In this document: piece by piece, positions 1-12,600 of the stretch
Numbering within the stretch: the stretch's first letter is position 1
How the letters are laid out: each line of letters begins with the position of its first letter
Assembly (NCBI GenBank): GCA_029216955.1
Contig: JANAVB010015600.1
Coordinates: 30,494,374 to 30,558,373 of the forward strand
Reading direction: 5' to 3'
Source of the DNA: Iris pallida
Lineage: Eukaryota; Streptophyta; Magnoliopsida; Asparagales; Iridaceae
Length of the DNA: 64,000 bases
Translations under genes and position numbers: made by a program
The notes under the pieces: model-generated
What the model saw: only the letters and a program-made list of their open reading frames with translations
What the model was told of the DNA's origin: nothing
Database searches by the model: none

Positions 1-649
1 ACCCACAAGGGTTGGACTTTTTGAGCCAAGTCAGGTCGGATCGAACTAACTTTATAAAAAAAACGCAAATGGGCCTTCTCGGGCTTAATTATTATATATG
101 TTCACAAGCACACCCTTAATTAAGACGTTGAATGTTCACAAAACCCAAGATTTCTTAGTAAGAACATTCACAAGCACACCCTTAATCAAGACATTGAATG
201 TTCAAAAGCACATAAATGACGTTTAGCATATTACCAATGCCAATGTAAATTCGAAAAATGTAAGCGACATGAACAACAATACATCCCACAAGTAGGCATG
301 ATAAAAAAAAACCACTACAAGTTTGCCAAAAAAAATCAAAAAAATGTATCGGAGCAAGCTTACTAACATTTGGTAATTAGAACTTCAGTAGCTATAAGTT
401 GTAACCTCTTCCAAATTAAATTGAAATGTGTCTCTAATCAGGAATGTATTGGACTTTTCGGGCCGAACTTAGACGAATTTTTAGGACTGGGTTGGGCTCG
501 GACAGACGGATGCTTAGTATAAGTCCTATCCTATACTAGTATAGATTGGACCGGACTATCCTATTTGTTGGACTATATCGGACTTTGACCAATCGAACCG
601 GACGGACTTTTAGGACGTCCATGGGTTCGGGCCCAACGATGATTCCTAA
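1..649. other. Upstream intergenic DNA, no gene seen
   Basis: AT-rich DNA with no convincing reading frame. It holds one short imperfect direct repeat, with copies of about 37 bases at 101-137 and 167-203. From about 440 on it is rich in GGAC, GGGCC and GGTTGGG words like those in the ends of some plant hAT elements, but I could not define element borders. Confidence 0.5.
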
Positions 650-846
650 TTTAATTCCAATTCAACAAGTGGTCTCGCCAACGTCTCTCTCTCTTCCTAG
701 TCCTCATCACGTGTTCTCTTTCTTCTTCTCTCCTCGGTGCGCACGTTTAGGTTTTCTAAACTCAAAAAGAAGAAGAGAGAGAGGGAGGAACCACCCTTAG
801 AAGCTCCTTATTGAGAGAGAAAGTAGAGAGAGAGAGAGAGGGAGCA
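650..846 (+). promoter_or_regulatory. Probable core promoter and 5' UTR of the helicase gene
   Basis: The 200 bases before the start codon are pyrimidine-rich (about 680-735), contain a CACGTG G-box at 708-713, and then become a GA-rich leader (about 770-845) that runs up to the ATG at 847. CT and GA tracts around the start site are common in plant genes. No clear TATA box was found and the transcription start is not visible. Confidence 0.35.
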
Positions 847-943
847 ATGGTGAGGAAGAAGAAGGCTGGCCCACCTGTCACGGACTCCGCGTTCGTCCAG
901 ATCAGCAAGGTTCTCCAGGAGTTTCGCGACTCCGATGCCGAAG
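847..943 (+). CDS. Helicase exon 1 (N-terminus)
   Basis: Begins [20 protein letters not shown] and ends at AAG|GTCTTC in phase 1. The ATG follows a GA-rich leader and is the only start giving a conserved-looking N-terminus. The split valine codon is completed by TG at 1947, which places DSDAE directly before the R3H segment. Confidence 0.85.
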
Positions 944-3900
944 GTCTTCTTCCCAATCCACCACTTCTAGAAATCGAAAATAAAATTAGGGTTTCTGTGT
1001 CAGTACCAAATGTTAGGTTTAATTTTCAGCGGAGAGCGCTAAAGTTTGTTCCTTATTTGTCTAATCTCGAGATTTTGTTGGAAAAATTAGGTCCTTTTTG
1101 TAATGGTTGGGCATATAGCAATTTGGGTCTCATAATCTTAGCAGCATTTGATCTTTCATACATGCTGCACGGACACGACACTGATACACGGCTGTCGGAT
1201 ACGGCTCGGCGCGCAGACCGTTATGGTGAAGCTTCTCAAAGTCAAACAGTGGCGGAGCCAGAATTCTACATATATATATATATATATTTTTACATAAAAG
1301 GTTATTACAAAATATGTAAAACATTTAAGAGAGACGAGTTTCGAACTCATGCCTCTCAATTAAAAGCCCAGAGCATTACCACTAGAGCTGACTTTACTCT
1401 TTGTACATTAGGAGGAAAAACTAATATATATATATTTTATAAGTGCAAAAAATTTCTAGATAGTAATCGACATTTTTAAAAAATTTGGGGGGGGGGGGGG
1501 GGGGGGGGGGGGGGTGGCTTGGACCCTTAATAAATCCGCCCCTGATTACAAAGCTCAGATTTTTTAGTGTAATATAGTGTAACAACTGTTAGGTTTTAAT
1601 TTCCAATGGAGAGCCTTGAAGTTTGTTCTTTTATAGTTCAATGTCGATACTTTGTTGGAAAAATTAGATATTATGTGGAATGGTTGGATATATAGCAATG
1701 TGGATCTCGTAGTCTTAGCAGAATTTGATCTTTCATACATGCTGCACAGACACGGCAACCATACAGGGATGTCAGATACGGCACGGACCACAAACCGTTA
1801 TGATTAAGCTTCTCAAAGTTTATTACAAAGCTCAGATTTTTGTGTGTATGAAGTCTAACAAGCTAATTATGCAAACTAATTTTTAATGGTCATAATGATT
1901 TTAATCTCTGTGTTTAATTTGATTTACTCGCGGCATTGACTTGCAGTGTTCACATTTGACCCGGGGATGTCTAATCGAGAACGAGCGGTAGCTCATGAGA
2001 TGTGCAGAAAGATGGGCATGCGATCGAAGAGTTCCGGGTATGTGTTTACATCACGTAGGTTTTATGAGAAGTAGTATTTAGTATATGTACCTGAAGCAAT
2101 GGTATTTTTTCTGACTGGGTCTACATTTTCCTATTCGGAAATGGCTTACTTTTATCGAATCGTAAGTTTGTATTTTTTTTTTTTTTCAAAATTTGATTAT
2201 CCAATGGTGTGTGAAATTCTCAATAATATAATAGAGGAGTGTAGGGTCAAAATCATATTGTTTTTTGGTGTCGTTGATAATCTATTTACCATAAATCACG
2301 TTGGCAATAGTTCAGGGGTGTTGTGCATTCAATTTTGTAGTTACGGGATGTTAGGGCTCGAATCCAAATAGTTCAGCATGATGAATAATATCTTTATACT
2401 TGGATTATTGATAGTGTTGATTGAGCCATGGGATTGACACACCTACCTTGGAGCCCTCTATTTGTTTGCATTTCCAAGTGCTTATTTTGGCAGATGGACA
2501 GTGTGATAATTACTATCTCGGTTTGCATCTTTATGATATGCATCTATATGGAAACCCGTTTTAGTTAGTTTGCAACTTTATGCTGTCGTTTTATTGATAA
2601 TTATATATGGAAACCCTCTATTTGTAGCCATTTCCTATTCGGAAATGGCTTACTTTTATCGAATCGTAAGTTTGTATTTTTTTTCTTTTCAAAATTTGAT
2701 TATCCAATGGTGTGAAATTCTCAATAATATAATAGAGGAGTGTAGGGTCAAAATCATATTGTTTTTTGGTGTAGTTGATAATCTATTTACCATAAATCAA
2801 GTTGGCAATAGTTCAGGGGTGTTATGCATTCAATTTTGTAGTTACGGGATTTTAGGGCTCGAATCCAAATAGTTCAGCATGATGAATAATATCTTTATAC
2901 TTGGATTATTGATAGTGTTGATTGAGCCATGGGATTGACACACCTACCTTGGAGCCCTCTATTTGTATGCATTTCCAAGTGCTTATTTTGGCAGATGGAC
3001 AGTGTGATAATTACTATCTCGGTTTGCATCTTTATGATATGCATCTATATGGAAACCCGTTTTAGTTAGTTTGCAACTTTATGCTGTCGTTTTATTGATC
3101 AAAATAAAATGTTTGCACGTACATGCATATAATTGTGCATGTGCATACATAACCCTCTTCCAGCAGGTCAGTTTTCTCAGTGAAGTGTCATTAATTTCTT
3201 TTCCTATCGAAATTTAATTTAATAGGAAAGGAGATCGGCGCCGTCTTTCTGTATACAAGAATAAAAACAAACAGAAATCTTCTCAGAAGGACGAAGAAAT
3301 TGTTACTCAAGTGAAATTGTCAGGAGAGGCAAAATGTGTTCTACAAGATCTATTTGAGCAATATCCTCCTGGTGACAGAGAATTGAGTGAAGATGCACTC
3401 AACAGCAGCGGTGAGGCAGTTGGTAGTAGACAAGTGAAGCCAGACTCTAGCTTTAATAGACCTTCAATGCAGAAATCTGAGATTGAGAAGAAGGTGGAAA
3501 TGCTTGCCTCGAAAATGAATGGAACTCCCGAATTGAGAAAGGTTACACTTTATTATCAAATTACTTTGGAATTCGAATTGTTATGATGTAAAAGTTGTTC
3601 ATATCCCATTTCAGCCCTACCCTGAAACTCAAATTTAGCTGCTATTTACTGAATGAACATGCAGATTGCAGAAGATCGGGCAAAACTTCCAATTGCGTCC
3701 TTCAAGGATGTTGTTACTTCAACACTAGAAACTAACCAGGTCAGTTTAATCAAATTTCCATTTTCCAGTTTTCTTATGATTATTTGATTTTGACTAGTAT
3801 TTTTGCTCAAACTTGTTTATGTGAATGGCTGTCAGTATCGTGGCTTATAGGACTAGGATACAGCTTAAGGCATTACCAAAATCTATATTACTTTCTTTAC

Positions 3901-4098
3901 TTTAAAAGAAGTAATTGTTAATTTTATCTTTCTTGTGCAGTAGTGGCAAGCTCTGTGACAAAAGTACATACACAACCTAAAATTAAAAAAAGTTGTTGAG
4001 AGACTCTTCTAATGCAGATATTATTCTATATGCCTGAATTTAGTCGTAGCCTAAAAAATACAGGTAGTATTCCCCGGAATTTGGAATGTTTGGAATCA

Positions 4099-4156
<58 letters not shown>

Positions 4157-5894
4157 TTGCTGACGAGGCCTATTATTATTTATTACTCGGGTGAGTATGA
4201 TCATGTGATAGTTTTTTTACCGATAAGATTCGATTTTGAGAAATTTATGAAACGACGGCCTCTATTTATTTGACCTTATAGCTTGAAGTATGCATATTCG
4301 CTTGGGTGACAATTTTGGAAAGTAAAGAGAGAAGGGAAGCTGTTAATGTAGGTCTAGATTACTGTTCAAATGGTATAGGTTGTCACTTGTCATTCATTGG
4401 TCGACATAGAAGTTCATTTACCGAATGTCAATACTTCATTTCTATTTAGTAGTCATGTATTCTTCCATGTGCAATTTGATCTGTGGTCACTCTGTTTCAA
4501 CATCTAAGTATCTAACCCTTTTTGATAATTGCATATGTTTTAATTCCAAAAGTATTAGATGCATTAACTTTTTGCTTAGACTGATGACAAGTTTTATCAG
4601 GTAGTGCTGATAGCTGGTGAGACTGGTTGCGGCAAAACAACTCAGGTTATGATTTCTTTGCTTTGTCTTCTTTCTGGTACATTTAACATATCCTATATGG
4701 GAATAATAGCAAATTTGTAGTTTGGTTCTCCAGTGCCCTCTATTAGACGAACATTTCAAGTAATCTCTATCACATGTTCATCTGCATTTTGCATGAGAGT
4801 GAAACTGTTTTAAATTTACTTCACCACTATGCCCCACCGTGCCGGTCGTACTTCATTAGTTCTTTCTTTCTAGATGTAGCTGTATCAGCCTATCAGGCAC
4901 TGATTTATTATTGTCAATGTTTGATTTTCTTCCAATGGTCTGAGAAACACTTGTTCATTTAGGGAAGAAAGAAGCATATATTATCAGTTTACTTTGGTGT
5001 TGCTATATACCAGTTTAAGTTGTGCCTATTAGTAGTTGACTGGCGCTGAATGAGGTTGGCCTCTTTGTTAATCTTAGGGGCTGTTTGGTTGCTTGTGAAC
5101 GTAAATACATGCAGCATTTGTTGCAGCATATGCCAATTCCAGCATTTGGATTGTTGTAGATCGTGTAATGCTGTAACAAAAACTGCAGAATACTCTCCAA
5201 ATCCAACAACATTTGTTGCAGCCAAATTGCTGCAACACTACTTTTAACATATTTTGCAAAGGAGGATAATAAATGCTGAGGCCAAATCATCAGAAAGCTG
5301 CATTTGGTGCACTATTTCCCATAAACTCCCTCTCTTTCTCTGTTCCAAGTTATGGTCACCACTCTTTCACCTTCTCTTCTTGTACTTTAATTTTGTCATG
5401 AACGTAAACCCCCTCTTCTCCTTCTCCTATATAAGAGCACTTCTCAAGTCTCAACCCAACTGATAAAAGATGAGGTGCTGCTGGTTGAGCAAGATGAAGT
5501 TCTATAGATCTCTCTCTTCTCTCTCCATTAGGTTGTCACCAATTTAATGTGTCCATAAAAATTTGTGGTGTTTCTATAACATAAAGCCTTTGTTGAGTTT
5601 GAAATTTGCGGGAAAAAATTACACTAGGATGTACATCAAAGTAATATTATCTTTACAGTTTCCATCTGAATCGGCCGAAAAGAGCTCCTTAATTTGAAAG
5701 CCAAATGGTGTTTTAATTTTCAGCATGTTGTTTCCCTTGAGAAGCAACAAGAGAAGTCCCACATTTCTTTAGAGCATCAATATAAGTAAACAAGCGTTTC
5801 TCGATAACTAGATTAAAGTTCCTAAAGAGGAATTGTAGTCTTTTCTTAAATTTTTCTTACAATCTTCACTGTATTAATGGCAATGCGACACAAT

Positions 5895-5976
<82 letters not shown>

Positions 5977-8476
5977 GCACCGAAACAACATTTCCAGACT
6001 TCTGAATGCTGAGGGACGTCTTGTTGGGGACCCGGCGGAGATTCAGGAGGAGGCTGCCAGATTCTACACGGCCCTTTATCAGCAGACAGACTACTCTTGC
6101 ACGTTCCCTGCTCTTGTCACGAAGAGACTGGTGTCCCGACATGGGAACAGTCTGCTTCTGGCACCTGTGAGGATGGAGGAGGTGGAGGATATTGTTATGA
6201 AGGCCAATCCCAACAAAGCTCCCAGGCCTGATGGCTTCTCTTCTGGGTTCTTTAAGCGACACTGGGGTGTGCTTAAGACCCATGTTCTGGCGGTGGTTCA
6301 GGAGTTCTTTGTGGAGGCCAGGCTTCTGAAGGAGATGAACCACACTTTCTTGACGCTGGTTCCTAAAAAGGATGGAGCAACCTCACTTGCGGATTTTCGG
6401 CCCATTGCTTGCTGTAATTTTCTTTACAAGATTACCACTCATCTTATGTGCAGGCGTATGGAGGGGATTATGCAGGGATTGGTGTCCCAGAATCAAGCAG
6501 CGTTCATTAAGGGTCGGTCGATAGCGGAGCACAGCCTGCTAGCTCATGAGATGGTGAGGGAGTTCAGCAAACCTGGGGGATGAAGGCTTGTGTGAAGCTT
6601 GATCTCAGGAAAGCTTATGATACGGTCAACAAGGACTTCCTGTGTCACTTGATGATTGCCATGAGATTCGACGAGAGGTGGGTTGCGAGGGTGAGGGAGT
6701 GCATTTGCTCCCCTACTTTCTCAGTCCTCATCCAGGGCACGCCGCATGGCTACTTCAGTAGCAACAGGGGGTTGAGGCAGGGTGACCCCCTCTCCCCGTA
6801 TCTATTTACGTTGGTGATGGAGTACTTTACCTGCATGATGGATATGGCAGTGCATAGCAAGGGGATCGTTCCTCTTTTCCGGTTGGTAAGCCCGGTTGTA
6901 TCCCACCTGATCTATGCTGACGACCTATTGGTGCTTCTCCAGCCTTCCATGCGGGGAATGCGAGCGCTTTCTGACATTATGGAGGAGTTCGGACGGCTTT
7001 CTGGGCTCCAGTTAAACAGGGAGAAGAGCAGAGTGTACTTTAGCTCCCGGTGCACACAACAGGAGGAGAGAGCCTTCGCCTTAGGTGTGGACAGAGGCGA
7101 GCTCCCAGTGAAATATCTGGGGGTTCCGCTGACGGTCAACTATGCCAGAGAGCAGGACTGTCACAGCTTGGTGGACTTTGCTCAGAGGAGGGTGGAAGGC
7201 TGGCAAGCTGCGGGTCTATCTTTCGGCGGCCGGATAGAGTTGGTGCGTTCGGTTATTGCAGGCATCACGATGTTCTGGTTCCAGTCTATCCAGATCCCCA
7301 CGGCTACTATTCGTAAAGTGGAGGCCATATGTGCTGACTTTGTCTGGATGGGAGGGATGCATGCGATATCCTGGGACCAGTTATGTCGGCCTCGGGAGGA
7401 AGGAGGAGTGGGGTTGAGGCCTCTTCATACGATCAGAAAGGCAGCTTGTGTGAAGATGGCCTGGAGATTCATCAAGGGGGGTCGCTATGGGCAGAATGGA
7501 TGGCGAACAGATACCTGAGGAGGACCAACTTCTGGGCTTGCAGAATAGACAACAATTTCTCGGTCACGTTCAAGGCCATCCTTAGGTGTAGACCGGTGCT
7601 TCAGACCGCTATCTGCAGGCACTTGAAGGATGGGACGACTACTGACCTCTGGCTGGACCCTTGGTTGGGTTCCAGATCCTTGCTCGACCTTCTGGGGGGG
7701 GCAGCTGGACAGAGAAGCGGGCAGGGGGCTCACTTGTAGTCGGATCATCAGAGATGGAGTTTGGAGGCCAGAGGGATATACATTTACTGCTCCGCTAGCC
7801 GAGGAGATTCGCCTTATTACTATTGACGCTAGCCAGGCGGAGGATACGTGGAGCTGGGTCGGCCCAGGTACGGGGGGCGGGTCAGGTCTATTCTGTTTTC
7901 GTAGTTGCTACGATTTGGTTCGGACCCACCATGACCAGGCTGAGGAGGTGGACTTCATTTGGGGCAAGGGCGTTGCACGAAAAATACAACTATGTGCATA
8001 TCGTCTCCTCCGGGGTCGACTGATGACGAGAGATAGACTCCTCCGGTTTGGGATGCAGATCTCGGATACCAAATGTGTGCTATGTAAGGGGGAAGAAGAA
8101 TCTATGAGACATCTCTTCTTTGGTTGTCCGGTGACCTGGCATATATGGACTGAGCAGTGTGCACAGCTGAGAGGAGGAGTTGGGGTGGACCGAGACATCC
8201 GAGGCATTCTCAGCCAGATCCGAGATCACAGAGGCCGGGACCCGGGGTGGGTTAGAAGTGCCAGAGTTCGTCTTGCTGCGGTTGTTTGGCACATCTGGAA
8301 GGAGCGGAACAGACGTATCTTTGAGGGCTTGACTACCCCCCTATTGGAATTCTACATAATATAGAATTCGATGTATCTGTAATGGCCTCATAATATTATT
8401 ATTTGGGGCATGGAGAGTTGTGATGTTGTACTTTAATACCTTTTCCGCTTATTGCGAGGAATAAATTCACCCTTAT

Positions 8477-8557
<81 letters not shown>

Positions 8558-9647
8558 TGATAATCTAATACTCTCTTGTTATAGAAAATAAATTGTTATA
8601 ATCTTATAAAAGTGGTAACGTCACCAAACAATGAAGGGGAGATCATGGGTACAATTAGGGGTGAGCAGCAGTTCGGTTCGAACCGAACCGATTTTATGAA
8701 AACCGTATTAACCGAAAACCTTATTTATTAATACCGAACCGTTTTTTTTTTTAAACGGGACAAAACCGAACCGAATTAAAACGGTTCGGTTTTCGGTCGA
8801 TTCGGTTCATATATGAAATTCAAATTCAAATTCAAATGTGAAATAATCGAACTGGGTCTCAACTCAAATCTCCAAAAAAAAAATTCACTTGTTAGATCAT
8901 GGAAGACCCAAATTAACTTTATGTCAACAATCAAAAAAAAAATCCATAAAGAAGAGGGTTTTTCAAGCATAGATAATATCAGTGGAACACAACTAAAGAA
9001 ATCCGAAAATCTATATATAGTGTTAAATTAAATAGCACAAATGAACAACTAAAGAAATTAACTCACTGGCCCTAAGTCAAAGTTGTTTGGTCTTTGAGAG
9101 TAATATTTGGGAGAACCCAACAAGTAAAGAAATTAACTCACTGACCATCATGATCCAAGAAGACCTGCTTGGTATTTCCATCCGGCTGTGTTTTTCGAAA
9201 ATCCTAACCCCCTTCTCCTACAATAAAATCAATAACTCAAACCAAAATTCCTAAAAAAAAATATATATATATATAAATCATAACTTTCTTTTAAACTTCT
9301 TACTTTCAAATTCCGAACAAAGGAATCGAAGTTGGAGAGATCGAAGTAGTGGTGGACCTGGTGGTGCCCCCACGAGATCGCCTTCGGATCGACGTCGTCT
9401 CAGCCCTCTGGAGCGCTGAAGGGGCCCCCGGGGAGCTTCGAATCGACGTTGTCGCAGTCCTCTCGATCATGTATGGCGTCGAGTTTTAGCTACACCACCT
9501 CGAAGTTCGGAAATTTGGGGAACTCGACCCTCTCGAACCCTAAAATCTGAACGAGGAAGAAGAAAGAGACAGACGAACAGGAAAGCAGCGGAAGAGGGAG
9601 AAAAAATTGGAGGAGAGAGAAAGTTAGGTTAGGGTTAGGTTTTATTG

Positions 9648-9678
<31 letters not shown>

Positions 9679-12600
9679 GGGCACTGGGGGTTATTTTGGT
9701 AAACTGATATATTATTATTCGGTTTTCGGTTCCGGTCTGGAACCGAATCCCAAATCCGAAACCGGAACCGAAAACCTATTTTTCTTATAACATAAAACTG
9801 AATTTCGACCCGTTTTAGTAAAAACCGACCCGAACAACTATTTCGGGTCGAGTCGGGTCGGTTTTCGGTTCAAAAACTGTATTTTGCTCACCCCTAGATA
9901 CAATTACTTACCTGTCACAAAAGTACTAACTTGTCACAAAAGTATCAACCATTTGGATTTGTAAATCTTGCAGCAATACTTGTATCATTTACAGGAAACC
10001 AAACAAACAGTGGATTTGTAAATACTGCAGCATCATTTACAGGTAACCAAATACTGAATTTGTAACACCATTTACAGCAACAAATGCTACATGCAACAAA
10101 TGTTGCATGTTATTTCCATTTACAGACAACCAAACAGCCCCTTAAGTTGTTGCATGGTATTTCCATTTGCGGACAACCAAACAGCCCCTTAAGGATAGTT
10201 AAAGATGTCGTTGGCTTCTCTCGTTAACTGTCTATTTATATGCTAAAGAAGAGCATTGGTATATATTTTAGTTGTGCCTCATGCACTTACATTTCTTGTT
10301 AATGCATTTCTAATGGTGAGTAGCTTATCTAAGAACTTATGGATATGTCTCAAAGGTGTAAGTTCAAAGTTTTATGATGCAACCTGAGATTGAGTTCTGA
10401 AGCAGGAAGAACTTGAACTTTATCAAACTAAAGTTTATTGTTGTAACAAGTAATGAGTATGAACTCCCAGTGAACACTTTTTCTTCTGCTATCTAAGTTC
10501 AACTTTCAACTCAAGCAACAGGGATGGCTGCCTCTTTAATAAGATAAGAGAAACATACCTAATACTTATAACAAGCAAAGATCTATCTAATGGTTTCACC
10601 AGATATGATCCTGACTTGTTAGTGGACTTGGACAGGGCACCTTGCCTGCTGAAACTCCTATGCTTTCTCTTAGTGGCCTATTTGCACCAAACTTCAGTTT
10701 ATTACTGCCCTTGCTTGCCAGTTTTAGTACCAAAGCCAGTCTTTGCACTTGGAAACCGGCATGCTTGCTCTTCAATCATGTATGCGAGGGGGCCTATAAA
10801 GAAACAAACCTGCATCAGTTGCTTCCATTGCAAGGGGTGCGACCATGCAACTCAGACCAACGAACCATATATGGGAGTTTTTAAAAGGATACACAAATTC
10901 CTCATTTTACCTCTTCGTCTAGACTAGTATAGGAATAAACCACATCCCCAAAAAGGTAGCTCCACCTGCTTGCTATCTGGCCATCTAAGTTTCTACCTTT
11001 TTAGACTGCAACTTTAAATCTATAGATTTTAAATCTTGCTGTTGTATTGATTCTTGTAATTTTAACTTTTGCCAGTCTCGACCTTCCAAAATTTACCTGT
11101 TACTAATCTCCTTGGTTTTTGTATGCTATTGGTTTGTGTATGATACGCCATTCTAGTTTTGATCCAGGATAATGATTACTATCCGTTTATAGCTTTTCAT
11201 GCTCAGATTCATATTTCACTTCAATGTGTTTTCTGTTCACCCAGAAGTTTATTATTGCCAAATAATTGATTACGGAACCTCGAGAGATTTTGTGCTAATT
11301 TTTTGTTGAAGTATTTAGATAATTTACTGTTGGCTATTATGTTGAAATGTTTCTAACATCCTGTAGATGGTTTAAGGTAGAATGTGTTTGTTTTCTGAGC
11401 CTGTGTTTACTCACTACATAGCCTTTCAACTTCAGGTTCCTCAATATATCTTGGATCATATGTGGAGCAAAGGTGAAATATGTAAAATTGTGTGCACACA
11501 ACCACGGCGTATATCGGCTATTTCAGGTACTTTCATGGTCCCTAATATCACATGATTCTCTTCTTTTATCTATTAGTCGAGAACTTATGCTTCTGTTTAT
11601 AGTTGCCGAGCGGATCTCTTATGAAAGAGGAGAAGCTGTTGGAGATACTGTCGGCTACAAGGTAGATCATTTTATTACATGATACAGTTCTGAGTTTCAA
11701 TTGGTGATTGAAAGTGACTTTGATCTCTTTGCTGTTTGGTCCGATGGAGAAAGTCACTGTCATGATTTGGGGAATTATATTTCCTTAGCAATATAAATAA
11801 AAATGTCAAATTTGTAAATATAAGATAACATTCCTGGTTTCCTGCATTCACCATGGGGCGAGCCCTGGCTTAGTGGAACTACTGAATACTGTATTTTCTT
11901 GACTACTATGTATCATGGACAAAAACATCATTAGAAGACTTTCCCGTAACATATGCACATCAACTGTTTCTTAGATTTTGTAGACTGCCTTTGCAAATTA
12001 TTCAAGGATAGAACATAATGAATTATATGAATAACATATGCTTTTCCCTGTAAGACCCGTTAACTAGGGAGTCAGATGGAGACATGGTGCAAGTGGCCTA
12101 AAATAAAATGAATATCGACATTTTCTCATTGGGCTCCTTCCTAGGAGCAAGCTGGAAGATATGTTTTTGGTGTTTTGTCAAATCATGAAAGTAGATGAGC
12201 TTTGAAAGTTGCATATAACTCTATTTGCAATATAATACTGGTACTAACTAAATTGGAACATGTTTTGATCAAGCTTCAATGCATGTCGGAAATCACCTCT
12301 CATCTTTTGTAATTAACTTGAGCTTTCGGTACTACTACTATTTTGTGAAGATTACTAGTGACATTCATATTGCCTGAACCATCCACCTCCCCATCTTCAG
12401 TTCATTGAAGCTTCAAAGCTAGAAGTATTTCAATGATATGTAGATATGTAGACTTTAATTGAGTAAGCAAGCAATTATGTGCTAGGTGTGTTATGTATGT
12501 TAAGGGCAGAGCAGTATCATGCTGTGCCCATCATTACTATGTGTTGTAATCTTAGCAAGACATATACTCCTAGAAAGGTTTTACCACAGGTTTGCCTATT

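Larger units (their letters stand above)
5077..10141. mobile_element. Tourist-like (PIF/Harbinger) element in intron 5, split by later insertions
   Basis: Left end TTA|GGGGCTGTTTGGTTG and right end CAACCAAACAGCCCC|TTA give a 15-base inverted repeat and a TTA duplication, as for Tourist/Harbinger elements. About 60 bases beyond the ends are also inverted (words such as CATTTGTTGCA on both sides). The interior was later invaded by a LINE (5977-8480) and a hAT element (8656-9896). The right end is partly repeated at 10142-10188, ending again in CAGCCCC|TTA. Confidence 0.72.

Noticed and set aside
1325..1395. Possible tRNA gene on the minus strand
   Set aside because: A- and B-box-like words are present, but I could not fold an acceptor stem or find a normal anticodon arm. 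It lies inside a MITE, so I kept it as tRNA-like only.
811..1479. A 222-codon open frame starting at 811
   Set aside because: It overlaps exon 1 but then runs through the donor at 944, a duplication and a TA-rich element. Only the first 32 codons from the ATG at 847 match the helicase family.
2099..2872. Two similar open frames of about 90-100 codons
   Set aside because: They are the two copies of an intronic tandem duplication. The predicted peptides have no recognisable domain and lie between exons 2 and 3.
5894..6343. Minus-strand frame with a Leu/Ser-rich and Ile-Tyr-rich end
   Set aside because: Antisense shadow of the LINE RT, with the Ile-Tyr part made by a TA microsatellite.
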